Assembly: GCF_029211265.1 (NCBI RefSeq)
Contig: NZ_JARGEL010000004.1
Span: 1 to 64,000 of the forward strand
Source of the DNA: Extensimonas soli
Lineage (GTDB): Bacteria > Pseudomonadota > Gammaproteobacteria > Burkholderiales > Burkholderiaceae_C
Length of the DNA stretch: 64,000 bases
Reading direction: 5' to 3'
A program made the position numbers and the translations under genes. This document shows, in pieces, positions 28,670 through 37,851 of the stretch (positions are counted from its first letter, which is position 1; every line of letters starts with the position of its first letter). The notes below the pieces were generated by a model that was not told the DNA's origin, ran no database searches, and saw only the letters and a list, made by a program, of their open reading frames with translations.

Positions 28670-29470
28670 TCAGGGTTTCCAACTTGGCTTGCGCTTTTCG
28701 GCAAAGGCGCGCGCGCCCTCCTGGGCGGCCTCGTCCATCATGTTCGCGGCCATGGTCTGGCCCGCGAGCTGGTAGGCCGCCGCGAGTCCGAGTTCACGCT
28801 GCTGATACACCAGCGCCTTGCCCATGGCCACGGCCACGCGCGGTTTTTCGAGGATGGCGCGCACGAGCGTTTCGACGGCGTCGTCGAGCGCCTCGGCCGG
28901 CACCACGCGGTTCACCAGCCCTTGCGCCTGCGCCGTGTGCGCGTCGATGAACTCGCCCGTGAGCAGCATTTCCATGGCCTGCTTGAGCGGCACGTTGCGC
29001 ACCAGCGGCACGCTGGGCGTGGCGCAAAACAGGCCGTAGTGGATGCCGCTCGTGGCAAAGCGCGCGTCTGCGGCCGCCACGGCCAGGTCGGCCTGCGCCA
29101 CGAGCTGGCAGCCCGCCGCCGTGGCCATGCCGTGCACGCGCGCGATCACGGGCACGGGCAACTGCTGCAGGCTCAGCATCACACGGCTGCACTGCGCAAA
29201 CAAGCGCTGGTACCAGGCCAGATCAGGATGCACAGCCATGTCCTTGAGGTTGTGCCCCGCGCAAAACGCCTTGCCCGCACCGGCCAATACGAGCACGCGC
29301 ACGCTTTCGTCGCCCTGCAGGGCGTCCAGCGTCTGCTGCAGCGCCGCGAGCATCTCGTCGCCGAGCGCGTTGAAGCGCGCCGGGTCGTTGAGCGTCAGCG
29401 TGACCACGCCGCGCGCATCGCGTTGCACGGCGAGCGGGCTGGCGGCGGAGGTCGAAAGCGGGTCATTCAT
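28670..29470 (-). CDS. Enoyl-CoA hydratase/isomerase family protein
   Basis: The 266-residue crotonase-fold protein shows the oxyanion-hole segments GAGKAFCAGHNLKDM and HGMATAAGCQLVAQADLAVA, and FATSGIHYGLFCATPSVPL. The catalytic glutamates of classical enoyl-CoA hydratase are not clearly present, so its exact reaction is unclear; relatives are often labelled EchA-like or ECHDC3-like. The start is the ATG at 29470; an in-frame start 16 codons upstream is less likely. It is 13 bp downstream of the deacetylase gene. Confidence 0.9.
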   Translation of the reverse strand: MNDPLSTSAASPLAVQRDARGVVTLTLNDPARFNALGDEMLAALQQTLDALQGDESVRVLVLAGAGKAFCAGHNLKDMAVHPDLAWYQRLFAQCSRVMLSLQQLPVPVIARVHGMATAAGCQLVAQADLAVAAADARFATSGIHYGLFCATPSVPLVRNVPLKQAMEMLLTGEFIDAHTAQAQGLVNRVVPAEALDDAVETLVRAILEKPRVAVAMGKALVYQQRELGLAAAYQLAGQTMAANMMDEAAQEGARAFAEKRKPSWKP

Positions 29471-29483
29471 GGGCGGCGCTCCC

Positions 29484-30437
29484 TCAAACATCCGCGAGCA
29501 CGCGCAGGTGGGCTTCAACGCTGCGCGCGAGCGCGCTCAAAGCGTAGCCGCCCTCGAGGCACGAGACGATGCGCCCGTTGCTGAAGCGCCGCGCCACGTC
29601 CTTGATGCGCATGGTGATCCAGGCGTAGTCCTGCTCGGTCATGCCGAGCTGCCCCATGTCATCCTCGCGGTGCGCGTCGAATCCGGCGCTCACAAAGATC
29701 AGCTCGGGCTTGAACTCCTCGAGCCGCGGCATCCAGGTGATGTCGACGATCTCGCGGATTTCCATGCCGCGCGTGTAAGCCGGCACGGGCACGTTGAGCA
29801 TGTTCGGGCCCGCCGGATGCTCGCCGCTGTAGGGGTAGAACGGGTGCTGGAAAATGCCCACCATGAGCGCGCGCGGATCGCCCGCGAGGATGTCCTCGGT
29901 ACCGTTGCCATGGTGCACGTCGAAGTCCACCACGGCCACGCGCTGCAGGTTGTAGCGCTGCAGCGCGTACTTGGCGGCGATGGCCACGTTGTTGAAAAAG
30001 CAAAACCCCATGGCCTTGTCGCGCGTGGCGTGGTGGCCGGGCGGGCGCACGGCGCAAAAGGCGTTTTCGATCTCGCCGGCCATGACCGCGTCGGTGGCCG
30101 CGATGGCCGCGCCTGCCGAGCGCAGCGCCGCGGGCCAGGTGTAGGCGTTGATGGATGTGTCGGGGTCTATCTGCGAGTAGGGCGGGCCGCCGGCCTCGAG
30201 GTCTTCGCGCAGCCAGTCGTGCAGGCCGCGCAGCGCCGCAATGTGCAGCCGCGGGTGCGCCAGCTCGATGTCGGCCAGCGCCGCGGGCGGGGCCTCGTAG
30301 CGCTCGAGCGCCACGTCCAGCCCGGTGACGAGCAGCCGGTCTTCGATCGCGTCGAGCCGCTCAGGACATTCGGGGTGGCCGGGCCCCATTTCGTGTTTTT
30401 TACAGTCGGGATGGGTGAAGTAACCTGTCTTGCTCAC
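29484..30437 (-). CDS. Histone deacetylase-family (HDAC-like) amidohydrolase
   Basis: The 317-residue zinc hydrolase belongs to the class II HDAC/acetylpolyamine amidohydrolase family. It has the active-site segments RPPGHHATRDKAMGFCFFNN, VDFDVHHGNGTEDI and FVSAGFDAHREDDMG, and the C-terminal CLEGGYAL loop. The start is a GTG at 30437 followed by SKTGYFTHPDC. It is divergent from the MoxR gene and 13 bp upstream of the enoyl-CoA hydratase gene. The natural substrate is not known. Confidence 0.95.
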   Translation of the reverse strand: MSKTGYFTHPDCKKHEMGPGHPECPERLDAIEDRLLVTGLDVALERYEAPPAALADIELAHPRLHIAALRGLHDWLREDLEAGGPPYSQIDPDTSINAYTWPAALRSAGAAIAATDAVMAGEIENAFCAVRPPGHHATRDKAMGFCFFNNVAIAAKYALQRYNLQRVAVVDFDVHHGNGTEDILAGDPRALMVGIFQHPFYPYSGEHPAGPNMLNVPVPAYTRGMEIREIVDITWMPRLEEFKPELIFVSAGFDAHREDDMGQLGMTEQDYAWITMRIKDVARRFSNGRIVSCLEGGYALSALARSVEAHLRVLADV

Positions 30438-30473
30438 AATGCGGCCCTGTCTCTCGATTTTTCCGAACTTTTC

Positions 30474-31412
30474 ATGGATGCACAACGCACAATCCACTCG
30501 CTGCTGGATCAGCTTAACACGGTCATCGTCGGCAAGCCGGCGCAGGTGCAGGACTGTGTGGCCTGCCTGCTCGCTGGCGGCCACCTGCTGATCGAGGACG
30601 TGCCGGGCGTGGGCAAGACCACGCTGGCGCAGGCGCTCGCGCGCAGCTTCGGCCTGCAGTTCGCGCGCGTGCAGTTCACGGCCGACCTGCTGCCCAGCGA
30701 TTTGCTGGGCGTGTCCGTGTATGAACGCGCGCAAGAAGACTTCGTCTTCCACCGCGGGCCGGTGTTTGCACAGGTGCTGCTGGCCGACGAAATCAACCGC
30801 GCGAGCCCGCGCACGCAAAGCGCCCTGCTCGAAGCCATGGAAGAAAAGCAGGTTTCCATCGACGGCGAAACGCACGCCCTGCCGCAGCCGTTTTTCGTGA
30901 TCGCCACGCAAAACCCCAACGACCAGTTGGGCACTTACGCGCTGCCCGAGTCACAGCTCGACCGCTTTCTGATGCGCATCTCGCTCGGCTACCCCGACCG
31001 CGCCGCCGAGCGCGCACTGCTCGCGGGCGGCGACCGGCGCGCGCTGCTCGAGGGCCTGCTGCCGCTGCTGTCGGGCGAAGACCTGCGCGCGCTGCAAGAC
31101 GCCGTGCTCGCGGTGCACACCGCGCAGGCGCTGCTGGACTACGTGCTGGACCTGATCGCCGCAACGCGCTCGGGGCGCTGGTTCGTGCAGGGGCTGTCGC
31201 CGCGCGCGGGCATCGCGCTCGTGCGCGCGGCCAAGGCGCAGGCGTTGATCCAGGGGCGCGACTACGTCGCCCCCGACGACGTGCAGGCCGTGTTGCCGCA
31301 GACCATCGCGCACCGCCTCGTTCCCGTGCTGCCCGCGGGCAGCACGAGCGAAGCGGGGCGCGGCGCCGTCGAACAGGTGCACGCCATGCTCGAGGCCGTG
31401 CCATTGCGCTGA
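30474..31412 (+). CDS. MoxR-family AAA+ ATPase
   Basis: The 312-residue ATPase has Walker A GVGKTT in EDVPGVGKTTLAQALARS, Walker B VLLADEINRASPRTQSALLEAM, sensor-1 VIATQNPND and a LPESQLDRFLMR segment. MoxR ATPases act as chaperones that mature metal or cell-envelope proteins together with the downstream DUF58 and transglutaminase proteins. The start is the ATG at 30474; an ATG upstream at 30411 would overlap the divergent deacetylase gene. Confidence 0.96.
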   Translation: MDAQRTIHSLLDQLNTVIVGKPAQVQDCVACLLAGGHLLIEDVPGVGKTTLAQALARSFGLQFARVQFTADLLPSDLLGVSVYERAQEDFVFHRGPVFAQVLLADEINRASPRTQSALLEAMEEKQVSIDGETHALPQPFFVIATQNPNDQLGTYALPESQLDRFLMRISLGYPDRAAERALLAGGDRRALLEGLLPLLSGEDLRALQDAVLAVHTAQALLDYVLDLIAATRSGRWFVQGLSPRAGIALVRAAKAQALIQGRDYVAPDDVQAVLPQTIAHRLVPVLPAGSTSEAGRGAVEQVHAMLEAVPLR

Positions 31413-31447
31413 GCTTGCACGCATCACACGTCCGCCCTGCGCGCCCC

Positions 31448-32500
31448 ATGCCCGCATCCTCCGCATCCTCCGCACCTGCCGACACCAGTGCCGCACCTGC
31501 CGGCCCCGGCCCGCTGCTGCGCCCGCGCGCCTGGCTGCGCGCGCGCTTTGCGCACTGGTGGCAGGCGCGGCTGCCGCTTGCCGACCAGCTCACGCTCACG
31601 CAGCGCAACGTGTACATCCTGCCCACGGGGGCGGGCTGGATGCTCGCGCTCACGCTGCTCGTGCTGCTCGTGGCGGCGATCAACTTCCAGCTCAACCTCG
31701 GCTATTTGCTGACGTTTTTGATAGCGGGCAGCGCCGTCGCGGGCATGCACGTGTGCCATGCCACGCTGCGCGGCCTGCAGCTACACCTGCTGCCGCCCGC
31801 GCCGCAATTCCTGGGCGCGAGCGTGCCCTTGCACGTGCAGCTCACGAACCCGCGCCGCAGCCCGCGCTACGCCATCGCGCTGGCGCTGCGCAACGACGCC
31901 GCGCCCGCCTGGGTCTGGTGCGACGTGCCCGCGCAAGGCAGCACACAGGTGCAACTGGCCTGGCGCCCCACGCAACGCGGCTACCAGCGCGTGCCACCCA
32001 TCGTGCTGCAAACGCGCTTTCCGCTCGGCACCTTCCGCGCCTGGAGCTACTGGCGGCCCGCGGCGCAGGTGCTGGTCTATCCGCAGCCAGAATCCCCTGC
32101 CCCGCCGCTGCCGCTGGGCGCGTCAGCCGCAGACCCGCACGGCGCCCGCACCGTAGCCAAAGGCAGCGGGCAGGACGAATGGGACGGCGTGCGCGCCTAC
32201 CGGCGCGGCGACACGCGCAAGCAGATCGTCTGGAAAAAAGCTGCGCAGGCGCTGGCCGCGGGCTCGGACGCGCTCATCAGCCGCGACGCCGTCGCCACGC
32301 CGCGCCAGACGCTCTGGCTGACGCCCGCGCAAGCCGGCCTGCCCACACTGGAGGCGCGCCTGTCCCGCCTCACGGCCTGGGTGCTCGCAGCCGAGCGCCT
32401 GGGCCTGCGCTACGGCCTGCGCCTGCCGGGCGTGGAGATCGCCCCCGACCTGGGGCCGGCCCACCAGCGGCGCTGCCTGGAGGCGCTGGCGCTCGCGTGA
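31448..32500 (+). CDS. DUF58 domain-containing membrane protein
   Basis: The 350-residue protein has two close membrane segments (about residues 60-105) and the DUF58 signature region EWDGVRAYRRGDTRKQIVWK, plus FPLGTFRAWSYW. It is a standard partner of MoxR ATPases, encoded 35 bp upstream. The N-terminus is Ala/Pro rich and the start could also be eleven codons upstream. The family function is unclear; a von Willebrand-like fold is expected. Confidence 0.92.
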   Translation: MPASSASSAPADTSAAPAGPGPLLRPRAWLRARFAHWWQARLPLADQLTLTQRNVYILPTGAGWMLALTLLVLLVAAINFQLNLGYLLTFLIAGSAVAGMHVCHATLRGLQLHLLPPAPQFLGASVPLHVQLTNPRRSPRYAIALALRNDAAPAWVWCDVPAQGSTQVQLAWRPTQRGYQRVPPIVLQTRFPLGTFRAWSYWRPAAQVLVYPQPESPAPPLPLGASAADPHGARTVAKGSGQDEWDGVRAYRRGDTRKQIVWKKAAQALAAGSDALISRDAVATPRQTLWLTPAQAGLPTLEARLSRLTAWVLAAERLGLRYGLRLPGVEIAPDLGPAHQRRCLEALALA

Positions 32501-32505
32501 ACATC

Positions 32506-32740
32506 ATTGGAACCGACCCCTATTTCCTTTGCCCCCAATCCATTTTTGATAGCTGCTTGCGCTTGATACTCCTTGTCAAAATGCCTTTTTGGCTTAGAAA
32601 ACCCCCAATAATTGGAATCTGACCCCAATTACCTCCAATCCTTTTTTGATAGCTGCTCGCGCTTGATGCACCTTGTCAAAATGCCTTTTTGACTTAGAAA
32701 CCCCCAATAATTGGAATCTGACCCCAATTACCTCTGCGCC
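32506..32740 (+). repeat. Array of AATTGG...CCAATT repeats interleaved with repeat C
   Basis: Three occurrences of an ATTGGAA(T/C)C(T/G)GACCCC motif start at 32506, 32611 and 32710. Between them lie two very similar C-like copies (TTTTTGATAGCTGCT(T/C)GCGCTTGAT...CTTGTCAAAATGCCTTTTTG). Two of the occurrences carry the inverted repeat AATTGG/CCAATT. The array fills the 240 bp between the DUF58 stop and the transglutaminase start. Function is unknown; it may be a decayed mobile unit. Confidence 0.85.
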
Positions 32741-34849
32741 ATGACCTCGGTGTTCTCCGCCCTCTCCCGCCTGCCCCGTGAAGCGCGCGATACGCTGTTT
32801 CTGCTCGGCGTGGTGGGCTGGATCATCGTGCCGCTGATCCCCCACGTTCCGCCGTGGGCCAGCGCTTTTGCGGCGGCGCTGCTGCTGTGGCGCGCGGGGC
32901 TCGCGTGGCGGGGACGGCCGCTGCCGGGGCGCTGGGTGCTGGGCGGGCTGCTCGCGCTGGCCGTGGCGGGCACGGGGCTTACGTTCAAAACGCTCGCGGG
33001 GCGCGATGCGGGGGTGACGCTGATCGTGCTGCTGCTCGCGCTCAAGACGCTGGAGCTGCGCGCGCGGCGCGATGCCATGGTGGTGTTCTTCCTCGGCTTT
33101 TTCACGCTGCTGAGCAATTTTTTGTTCTCCCAGTCGCTCCCCACCGCGGCGGCCATGCTGCTCGCGCTGCTGGGGCTGCTCACGGCGCTGGTGCAGGCGC
33201 ACATGCCCGTGGGCCGGCCGCCGCTCATGCTTGCCATGCGCACGGCGCTGCGTCTGATGCTGCTGGGCGCGCCGGTGATGGCGGCGCTGTTTTTGCTGTT
33301 TCCGCGCATCGCGCCGCTGTGGGGCCTGCCCAAGGACACGCTCGGGCGCAGCGGCCTTGCGGGTGACATGCAGGTGGGGCGCATCGCCGCGCTCGCGCTC
33401 GACGACGGCATCGCGCTGCGCGTGCGCTTCGACCTGGCAGGGGGCAAGCACCCGCCGCAAAGCGCGCTGTATTTTCGCGGGCCGGTGCTGTCGAGCTTCG
33501 ACGGGCGTACCTGGCGGCCGCTCGACGACATGGCGCAGGGCGGGCCGTGGCGGCGCCTGGCCAGCCCTGCGGCGCTGCAGGTCAGCGGCGCGCCGCTGCG
33601 CTACGAAGTCACGCTCGAACCCAACCAGCAAAACTGGCTGCTGCTGATCGACGCCGCGCCCGCGCCACCCGCCTTGCCCGAAGGCTTTCAGGCCGCCCTG
33701 TCGCCCGAGCTGCTGTGGCGCACGAACCGCCCCGTGATGAGCGTGTTGCGCTATCGCGCCGAGAGCTATCTGCAGTTCCGCCATGGCCCGCTGCAGCGCA
33801 ACGCCACGCTGCACGCCTACACCGAGCTGCCGGCGGGCTTCAACCCGCGCACGCTCGCGCTCGCGGCGCAGCTGCGCACGCAGACGCCGGTGGCGCCCGG
33901 CGCCGACCCGGCCCCTGCGCTGGTGCAGGCGGCGCTCGCGCGCCTGCGCACGGGCGGCTACCGCTACACGCTGGAGCCGGGGGTGTTTGGCACACACAGC
34001 GCCGACGAGTTCTGGTTCGACCGCAAGCAGGGCTTTTGCGAGCACATCGCCTCGGCCTTCGTGGTGCTGCTGCGCGCCATGGGCCTGCCCGCGCGCATCG
34101 TCACCGGCTACCAGGGCGGCGAGGTGAACCCCGTCGATGGCTACTGGACGGTGCGCCACAGCGACGCGCACGCCTGGACGGAGGTCTGGCTCGCGGGCCA
34201 GGGCTGGGTGCGCGTCGATCCCACGGCCGCCGTCGCGCCGGGGCGCGTGGGCAGCTTTGCGCGCCTGCAGGCCCCGGCCGGCGCCTTCGCCACGGCCGTG
34301 AACACCGTCATCAGCCCCGGCATGGTGCAGCAGTTGCGCGCCGTCTGGGAGGCGATGAACAACGGCTGGAACCAATGGGTGCTCAACTACACGCAGGGCC
34401 GCCAGCTCGACTTGCTGCGCGCGCTGGGCTTCGACGCGCCCGCGTGGCCCGACCTGATTCGCCTGCTCGGCGCGCTCTTGGCCGCAGCCGCGCTGGGCGG
34501 CGCCGCCTGGACGCTGTGGGAGCGGCGCCAGCACGACCCCTGGCTGCGCCTGCTCGCACGCACGCGCCGGCGCCTCGCACGCGCGGGCCTGCCGCTGCCC
34601 GCGCACCTGCCGCCGCGCGCCATGGCCCGCGCGGTGCAAGCACACTTCGGCCCCGCTGCCGCGCCGCTCGCGCAGTGGCTGCAGCAGCTGGAGCAGCTGC
34701 GCTACGCTGCGCCGGCGCCAGGCGCGGCGCAACAGCCAGCACAAACCCTGCGCACGCTCGCCCGCACATGGCGCCGACTGCCCTGGCCGCACCCGCAGCC
34801 GCGCCACGAGCGCCGCCAGCGCCACGAGCGCCGCGACAATGGCGGCTGA
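32741..34849 (+). CDS. TgpA-like membrane transglutaminase
   Basis: The 702-residue protein has about six N-terminal membrane segments (residues 20-200), a periplasmic transglutaminase core, and one more membrane segment near residue 580-605. The catalytic triad is visible: Cys in RKQGFCEHIASAF, His in HSDAHAWTEVWL, Asp in VRVDPTAAV. It follows the MoxR and DUF58 genes in the common MoxR-DUF58-TgpA set. The start is the ATG at 32741; a TTG ten codons upstream lies inside the repeat array. The C-terminal tail is Arg/His rich. Confidence 0.95.
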   Translation: MTSVFSALSRLPREARDTLFLLGVVGWIIVPLIPHVPPWASAFAAALLLWRAGLAWRGRPLPGRWVLGGLLALAVAGTGLTFKTLAGRDAGVTLIVLLLALKTLELRARRDAMVVFFLGFFTLLSNFLFSQSLPTAAAMLLALLGLLTALVQAHMPVGRPPLMLAMRTALRLMLLGAPVMAALFLLFPRIAPLWGLPKDTLGRSGLAGDMQVGRIAALALDDGIALRVRFDLAGGKHPPQSALYFRGPVLSSFDGRTWRPLDDMAQGGPWRRLASPAALQVSGAPLRYEVTLEPNQQNWLLLIDAAPAPPALPEGFQAALSPELLWRTNRPVMSVLRYRAESYLQFRHGPLQRNATLHAYTELPAGFNPRTLALAAQLRTQTPVAPGADPAPALVQAALARLRTGGYRYTLEPGVFGTHSADEFWFDRKQGFCEHIASAFVVLLRAMGLPARIVTGYQGGEVNPVDGYWTVRHSDAHAWTEVWLAGQGWVRVDPTAAVAPGRVGSFARLQAPAGAFATAVNTVISPGMVQQLRAVWEAMNNGWNQWVLNYTQGRQLDLLRALGFDAPAWPDLIRLLGALLAAAALGGAAWTLWERRQHDPWLRLLARTRRRLARAGLPLPAHLPPRAMARAVQAHFGPAAAPLAQWLQQLEQLRYAAPAPGAAQQPAQTLRTLARTWRRLPWPHPQPRHERRQRHERRDNGG

Positions 34850-34864
34850 ACGATTCCCGCCACC

Positions 34865-36241
34865 ATGCCAAAGATCCCCTGGATTGCACTTCTTTCGATA
34901 GCTGCTTGCGCTGTATCCATCAGCGCAAACGCCCAAAAACACCTGAACATTGCCGCCGACGATCTGCGCGCGGTGCAAGCTACGCCGCAGCCTGCTCCGG
35001 CGGCAGCACCCACTTCTGCACCCGCTTCTTCCCCCGCCTCTGCGCCCGCTGCCTCCCCCGCTTCCACACCAGCAGTTTCCACCGCTCCCGCCCCCTTCGC
35101 CCCGGCTTCAGCCCCCGGCAACTACGCCGCCCGCCCCGACGCCCTCGCCTTTGCCGACGACCTGACCGCGCGCCGCGGACTCGACGCCGCCTGGGTGCGC
35201 GCGGCGCTCGCGCAGGCGCGTTACCTGCCGCAACTGCCCAAACTCGTGCTGCCGCCCCCGCCGGGCAGCGCGGTGAAGAACTGGCAGGTTTACCGCAGCC
35301 GCTTCGTCGAGCCCGTGCGCATCCGCGCCGGCGTGCGCTTTTGGCGCCGCAACGCCGCCACGCTCGCGCGCGCCGAACGCGAATACGGCGTGCCTGCGCA
35401 GGTCATCGTCGGCATCCTCGGCGTCGAAACCCTCTACGGGCAGCAAATGGGCACACTGCGCGTGCTCGACACGCTGAGCACGCTGGCCTTCGACTTCCCC
35501 GCCGAGCACCCGCGCGCGGCCCAGCGCCAGGCGTACTTTCGTGGCGAGCTCGAACAGTTCCTGAGCCTGTGCAGCCACACGGGCCTAGGAGCCTGTCGGG
35601 CTTTGGGCGTCGATAGCGAGAAGGTGCCCCAGCGAGGCCAGTTTTTGCCGGATTCGCCGCCCCATAGCAGGACTATGGGGCAAGAAGACGGTAAAAAATG
35701 GGCCGCTGCGGCGCATTCGCAGCCGACGATTCCAAAGTCCGACAGGCTCCCAGACCCCACCGAGCCGCGCGGCAGCTACGCGGGTGCCATGGGCATGCCG
35801 CAGTTCATGCCCTCGAGCTGGGTGCGCTGGGCCATTGATTACGACGGCGACGGCCGCGTGGACCTGAGCCACAGCGCCGCCGACGCCATAGGCTCGGTGG
35901 CCAACTACCTGGCGGGCCACGGCTGGACCCCCGGCATGCCCGCGTACTACGCGCTGCAGTTCGACCCGGCACACCTGCAGCTCGACGCCCTGCTCGCGCC
36001 CGACATCCTGCCCAGCTTCAGCGCCGCGCAGATGCAGACGCAGGGCGTGCTGCTCGACGCCGCAGGCCAGGCGCACGAGGGCATGCTGGCGCTGATCGAG
36101 CTCAAAAACGGCGCTGCCGCGCCGAGCTATGTCGCCGGCACGGGCAACTTCTACACCCTTACGCGCTACAACTGGTCCAGCTACTACGCCATGGCCGTGC
36201 TCGCGCTCGGGCAGTCCGTGGCGCAGGCCTATGACCGCTGA
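34865..36241 (+). CDS. mltB: MltB-type lytic murein transglycosylase with in-frame repeat insertion
   Basis: The enzyme cleaves peptidoglycan glycan strands in the periplasm. The catalytic Glu is in VGILGVETLYGQ, and GSYAGAMGMPQFMPSSW and RVDLSHSAADAIGSVANYLAGHGW confirm the MltB family. The signal peptide (to about residue 24) is encoded by a copy of repeat C. A full element A copy sits in frame at about residues 242-296. Removing its 55 codons joins CSHTGL directly to DPTEPRGSYAGAMG, exactly the family pattern. Length is 458 residues, about 403 without the insertion. The insertion lies in a surface-like loop before the conserved GSYAGAMG segment, so activity may be retained. It follows the transglutaminase gene by 15 bp. 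Confidence 0.92.
   Translation: MPKIPWIALLSIAACAVSISANAQKHLNIAADDLRAVQATPQPAPAAAPTSAPASSPASAPAASPASTPAVSTAPAPFAPASAPGNYAARPDALAFADDLTARRGLDAAWVRAALAQARYLPQLPKLVLPPPPGSAVKNWQVYRSRFVEPVRIRAGVRFWRRNAATLARAEREYGVPAQVIVGILGVETLYGQQMGTLRVLDTLSTLAFDFPAEHPRAAQRQAYFRGELEQFLSLCSHTGLGACRALGVDSEKVPQRGQFLPDSPPHSRTMGQEDGKKWAAAAHSQPTIPKSDRLPDPTEPRGSYAGAMGMPQFMPSSWVRWAIDYDGDGRVDLSHSAADAIGSVANYLAGHGWTPGMPAYYALQFDPAHLQLDALLAPDILPSFSAAQMQTQGVLLDAAGQAHEGMLALIELKNGAAAPSYVAGTGNFYTLTRYNWSSYYAMAVLALGQSVAQAYDR
34889..34940 (+). repeat. Repeat C copy forming the MltB signal peptide
   Basis: CTTTCGATAGCTGCTTGCGC and the following bases up to CGCCCAAAAAC match repeat C. Translated, it supplies LSIAACAVSISANA, the hydrophobic core and cleavage region of the signal peptide. 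Confidence 0.65.
35585..35753 (+). repeat. Palindromic element A, full copy (A3), inside mltB
   Basis: A 169-bp unit from CTAG (35585) to CCAG (35753, one base changed from CTAG), forward orientation, in frame inside mltB. The net addition is 165 bp, or 55 codons, encoding a peptide with MGQEDGKKWAAAAHSQP in its second half. Confidence 0.92.
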
Positions 36242-36247
36242 CGCTCT

Positions 36248-36300
36248 CATAAAAGAAGCTATCAGCGCTTGATGGGTAAGCGCTAGAGCCATTTTTTGTT
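36248..36300 (+). repeat. Repeat C copy downstream of mltB
   Basis: AAAAGAAGCTATCAGCGCTT and GGTAAGCGCTAGAGCCATTT form one C unit after the mltB stop codon. The remaining 264 bp up to the CoA-transferase start carry no gene I can support and no clear promoter. Confidence 0.7.
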
Positions 36301-36564
36301 CTAAACCCGGAACCCCAGCCGAGCGTCGCGCGCACGCTGAGGGCGGCAAGCAGCTGCGCATCCCTAGGGACTAACCCGCATACGCTCGCACCCCAGCGGT
36401 GGCACTATTTGTCCGAACAAGCAGACAAGGTGACCGGGCGCAGGCTGCTGTCACACGCATCCCCCACACCTTGCCCGGGCTTGCCTTGCGCCGCGCGCCG
36501 GCGCATGGGCCACGTCCACGGGCTGCGCCACACCCCACGGACAACCACAGAAAAACGCCCCCCC

Positions 36565-37758
36565 ATGCTCGAAAACGTACTCTCCGGCTACCGCGTCATA
36601 GACCTCACCCAAAACGTCGCGGGCCCTTTTTGCACGCAAATCCTCGGCGACCTGGGCGCCGAAGTCATCAAGATCGAACGCCCCGGCGCGGGCGACGACA
36701 CGCGCGCCTGGCCGCCGCTCTTTCCCTCGGGCGACTCGGCCACCTATGCGGCGCTCAACCGCAACAAGAAAAGCGTCTGCATAGACCTCGACCAGCAAGC
36801 CGGTCAGGCGCTCGTGCGCCAGCTCCTGGGCACGGCCGACGTGTTCGTGCACTCGCTCAAGCCCGGCAGCGCCGAGGCGCGCGGCCTGGGCGAGCAGACG
36901 CTGCGCGCGGCCCAGCCCGGGCTGATCTACTGCGCCATCAGCGCCTTCGGCCAGGTGGGCCCGCTGCGCTCGCTGCCTGGCTACGACCCGGTGATGCAGG
37001 CCTTCACCGGCATCATGAGCGTGACCGGCAACGAAGGCGACGACCCGGTGCGCGTGGGCCCCTCGGTGATCGACCTGGGCACCGGCATGTGGGCCGCCAT
37101 GGGCACGCTCGCGGCCTTCTTGCAGCGCAGCCGCACCGGCCAGGGCGCCTGCGTCACCGCGAGCCTGCTCGAAACGGCCATGTCCTGGATGTCGCTGCTC
37201 TCCGCGATGTTCCTCGCCTCGGGCGCTTTGCCCAAAAAGATGGGCTCGGCCATGACTTCGATGGCGCCGTACGAGCTGTTCAAGTCCGCCGACGGCATGG
37301 TGTTCATCGCCGCGGGCAACGACCGCCTGTTCGCCAACGCCTGCGCCGCGCTCGAATGCCCCGAGCTCGCCACCGACCCGCGCTTTGCCACCAACGCCCA
37401 GCGCACCACGAACCGCAAGGCTTTGCACGATGCGCTCGAGCAGCGCACGCAGCTGCTGCCCACCCAAGAAATCGTCGCGCGCCTGCGCCGGCACGGCGCA
37501 CCCTGCAGCGAGATGCACAACATCGCCCAGATGATCCAGCACGAACAGGTGCAGGCCACGCAAATGCTCAAAGACCTGCCCTTGCCCAAGGTGCCCGAGC
37601 ACCGCGCCATGGCCTTGCCGCTGGCACTCGACCACCAGCGCAGCCAGCAATGGGCGCCCCCGCCAGCGCTGGGCGCGCACACGCTCGAGGTGCTGCAGGG
37701 CCTGGGCTGCAGCGACGCGCAGATCGCGGCGCTGCGCGCGCAGGGGGTGATTGCGTGA
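36565..37758 (+). CDS. CaiB/BaiF family (family III) CoA-transferase
   Basis: The 397-residue protein has the family III CoA-transferase features: VIDLTQNVAGPFCTQILGDL, GAEVIKIERPGAGDDTRAW with the catalytic Asp region, NRNKKSVCIDLDQQAGQAL, and YCAISAFGQVGPL. It transfers CoA between carboxylic acids without covalent phosphate intermediates. The start is ATG at 36565, MLENVLSGYRV. It lies 93 bp upstream of an acyl-CoA dehydrogenase gene with which it probably forms an operon. Confidence 0.95.
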   Translation: MLENVLSGYRVIDLTQNVAGPFCTQILGDLGAEVIKIERPGAGDDTRAWPPLFPSGDSATYAALNRNKKSVCIDLDQQAGQALVRQLLGTADVFVHSLKPGSAEARGLGEQTLRAAQPGLIYCAISAFGQVGPLRSLPGYDPVMQAFTGIMSVTGNEGDDPVRVGPSVIDLGTGMWAAMGTLAAFLQRSRTGQGACVTASLLETAMSWMSLLSAMFLASGALPKKMGSAMTSMAPYELFKSADGMVFIAAGNDRLFANACAALECPELATDPRFATNAQRTTNRKALHDALEQRTQLLPTQEIVARLRRHGAPCSEMHNIAQMIQHEQVQATQMLKDLPLPKVPEHRAMALPLALDHQRSQQWAPPPALGAHTLEVLQGLGCSDAQIAALRAQGVIA

Positions 37759-37851
37759 CATTGCCTGCCGCGGCACACCAGCAGCCGCGCCGCGCGCCCT
37801 CTTCTCTCTCTTGGCCCCACGCTTTTTGATCCATTTCCTGAGAGCCATTTC

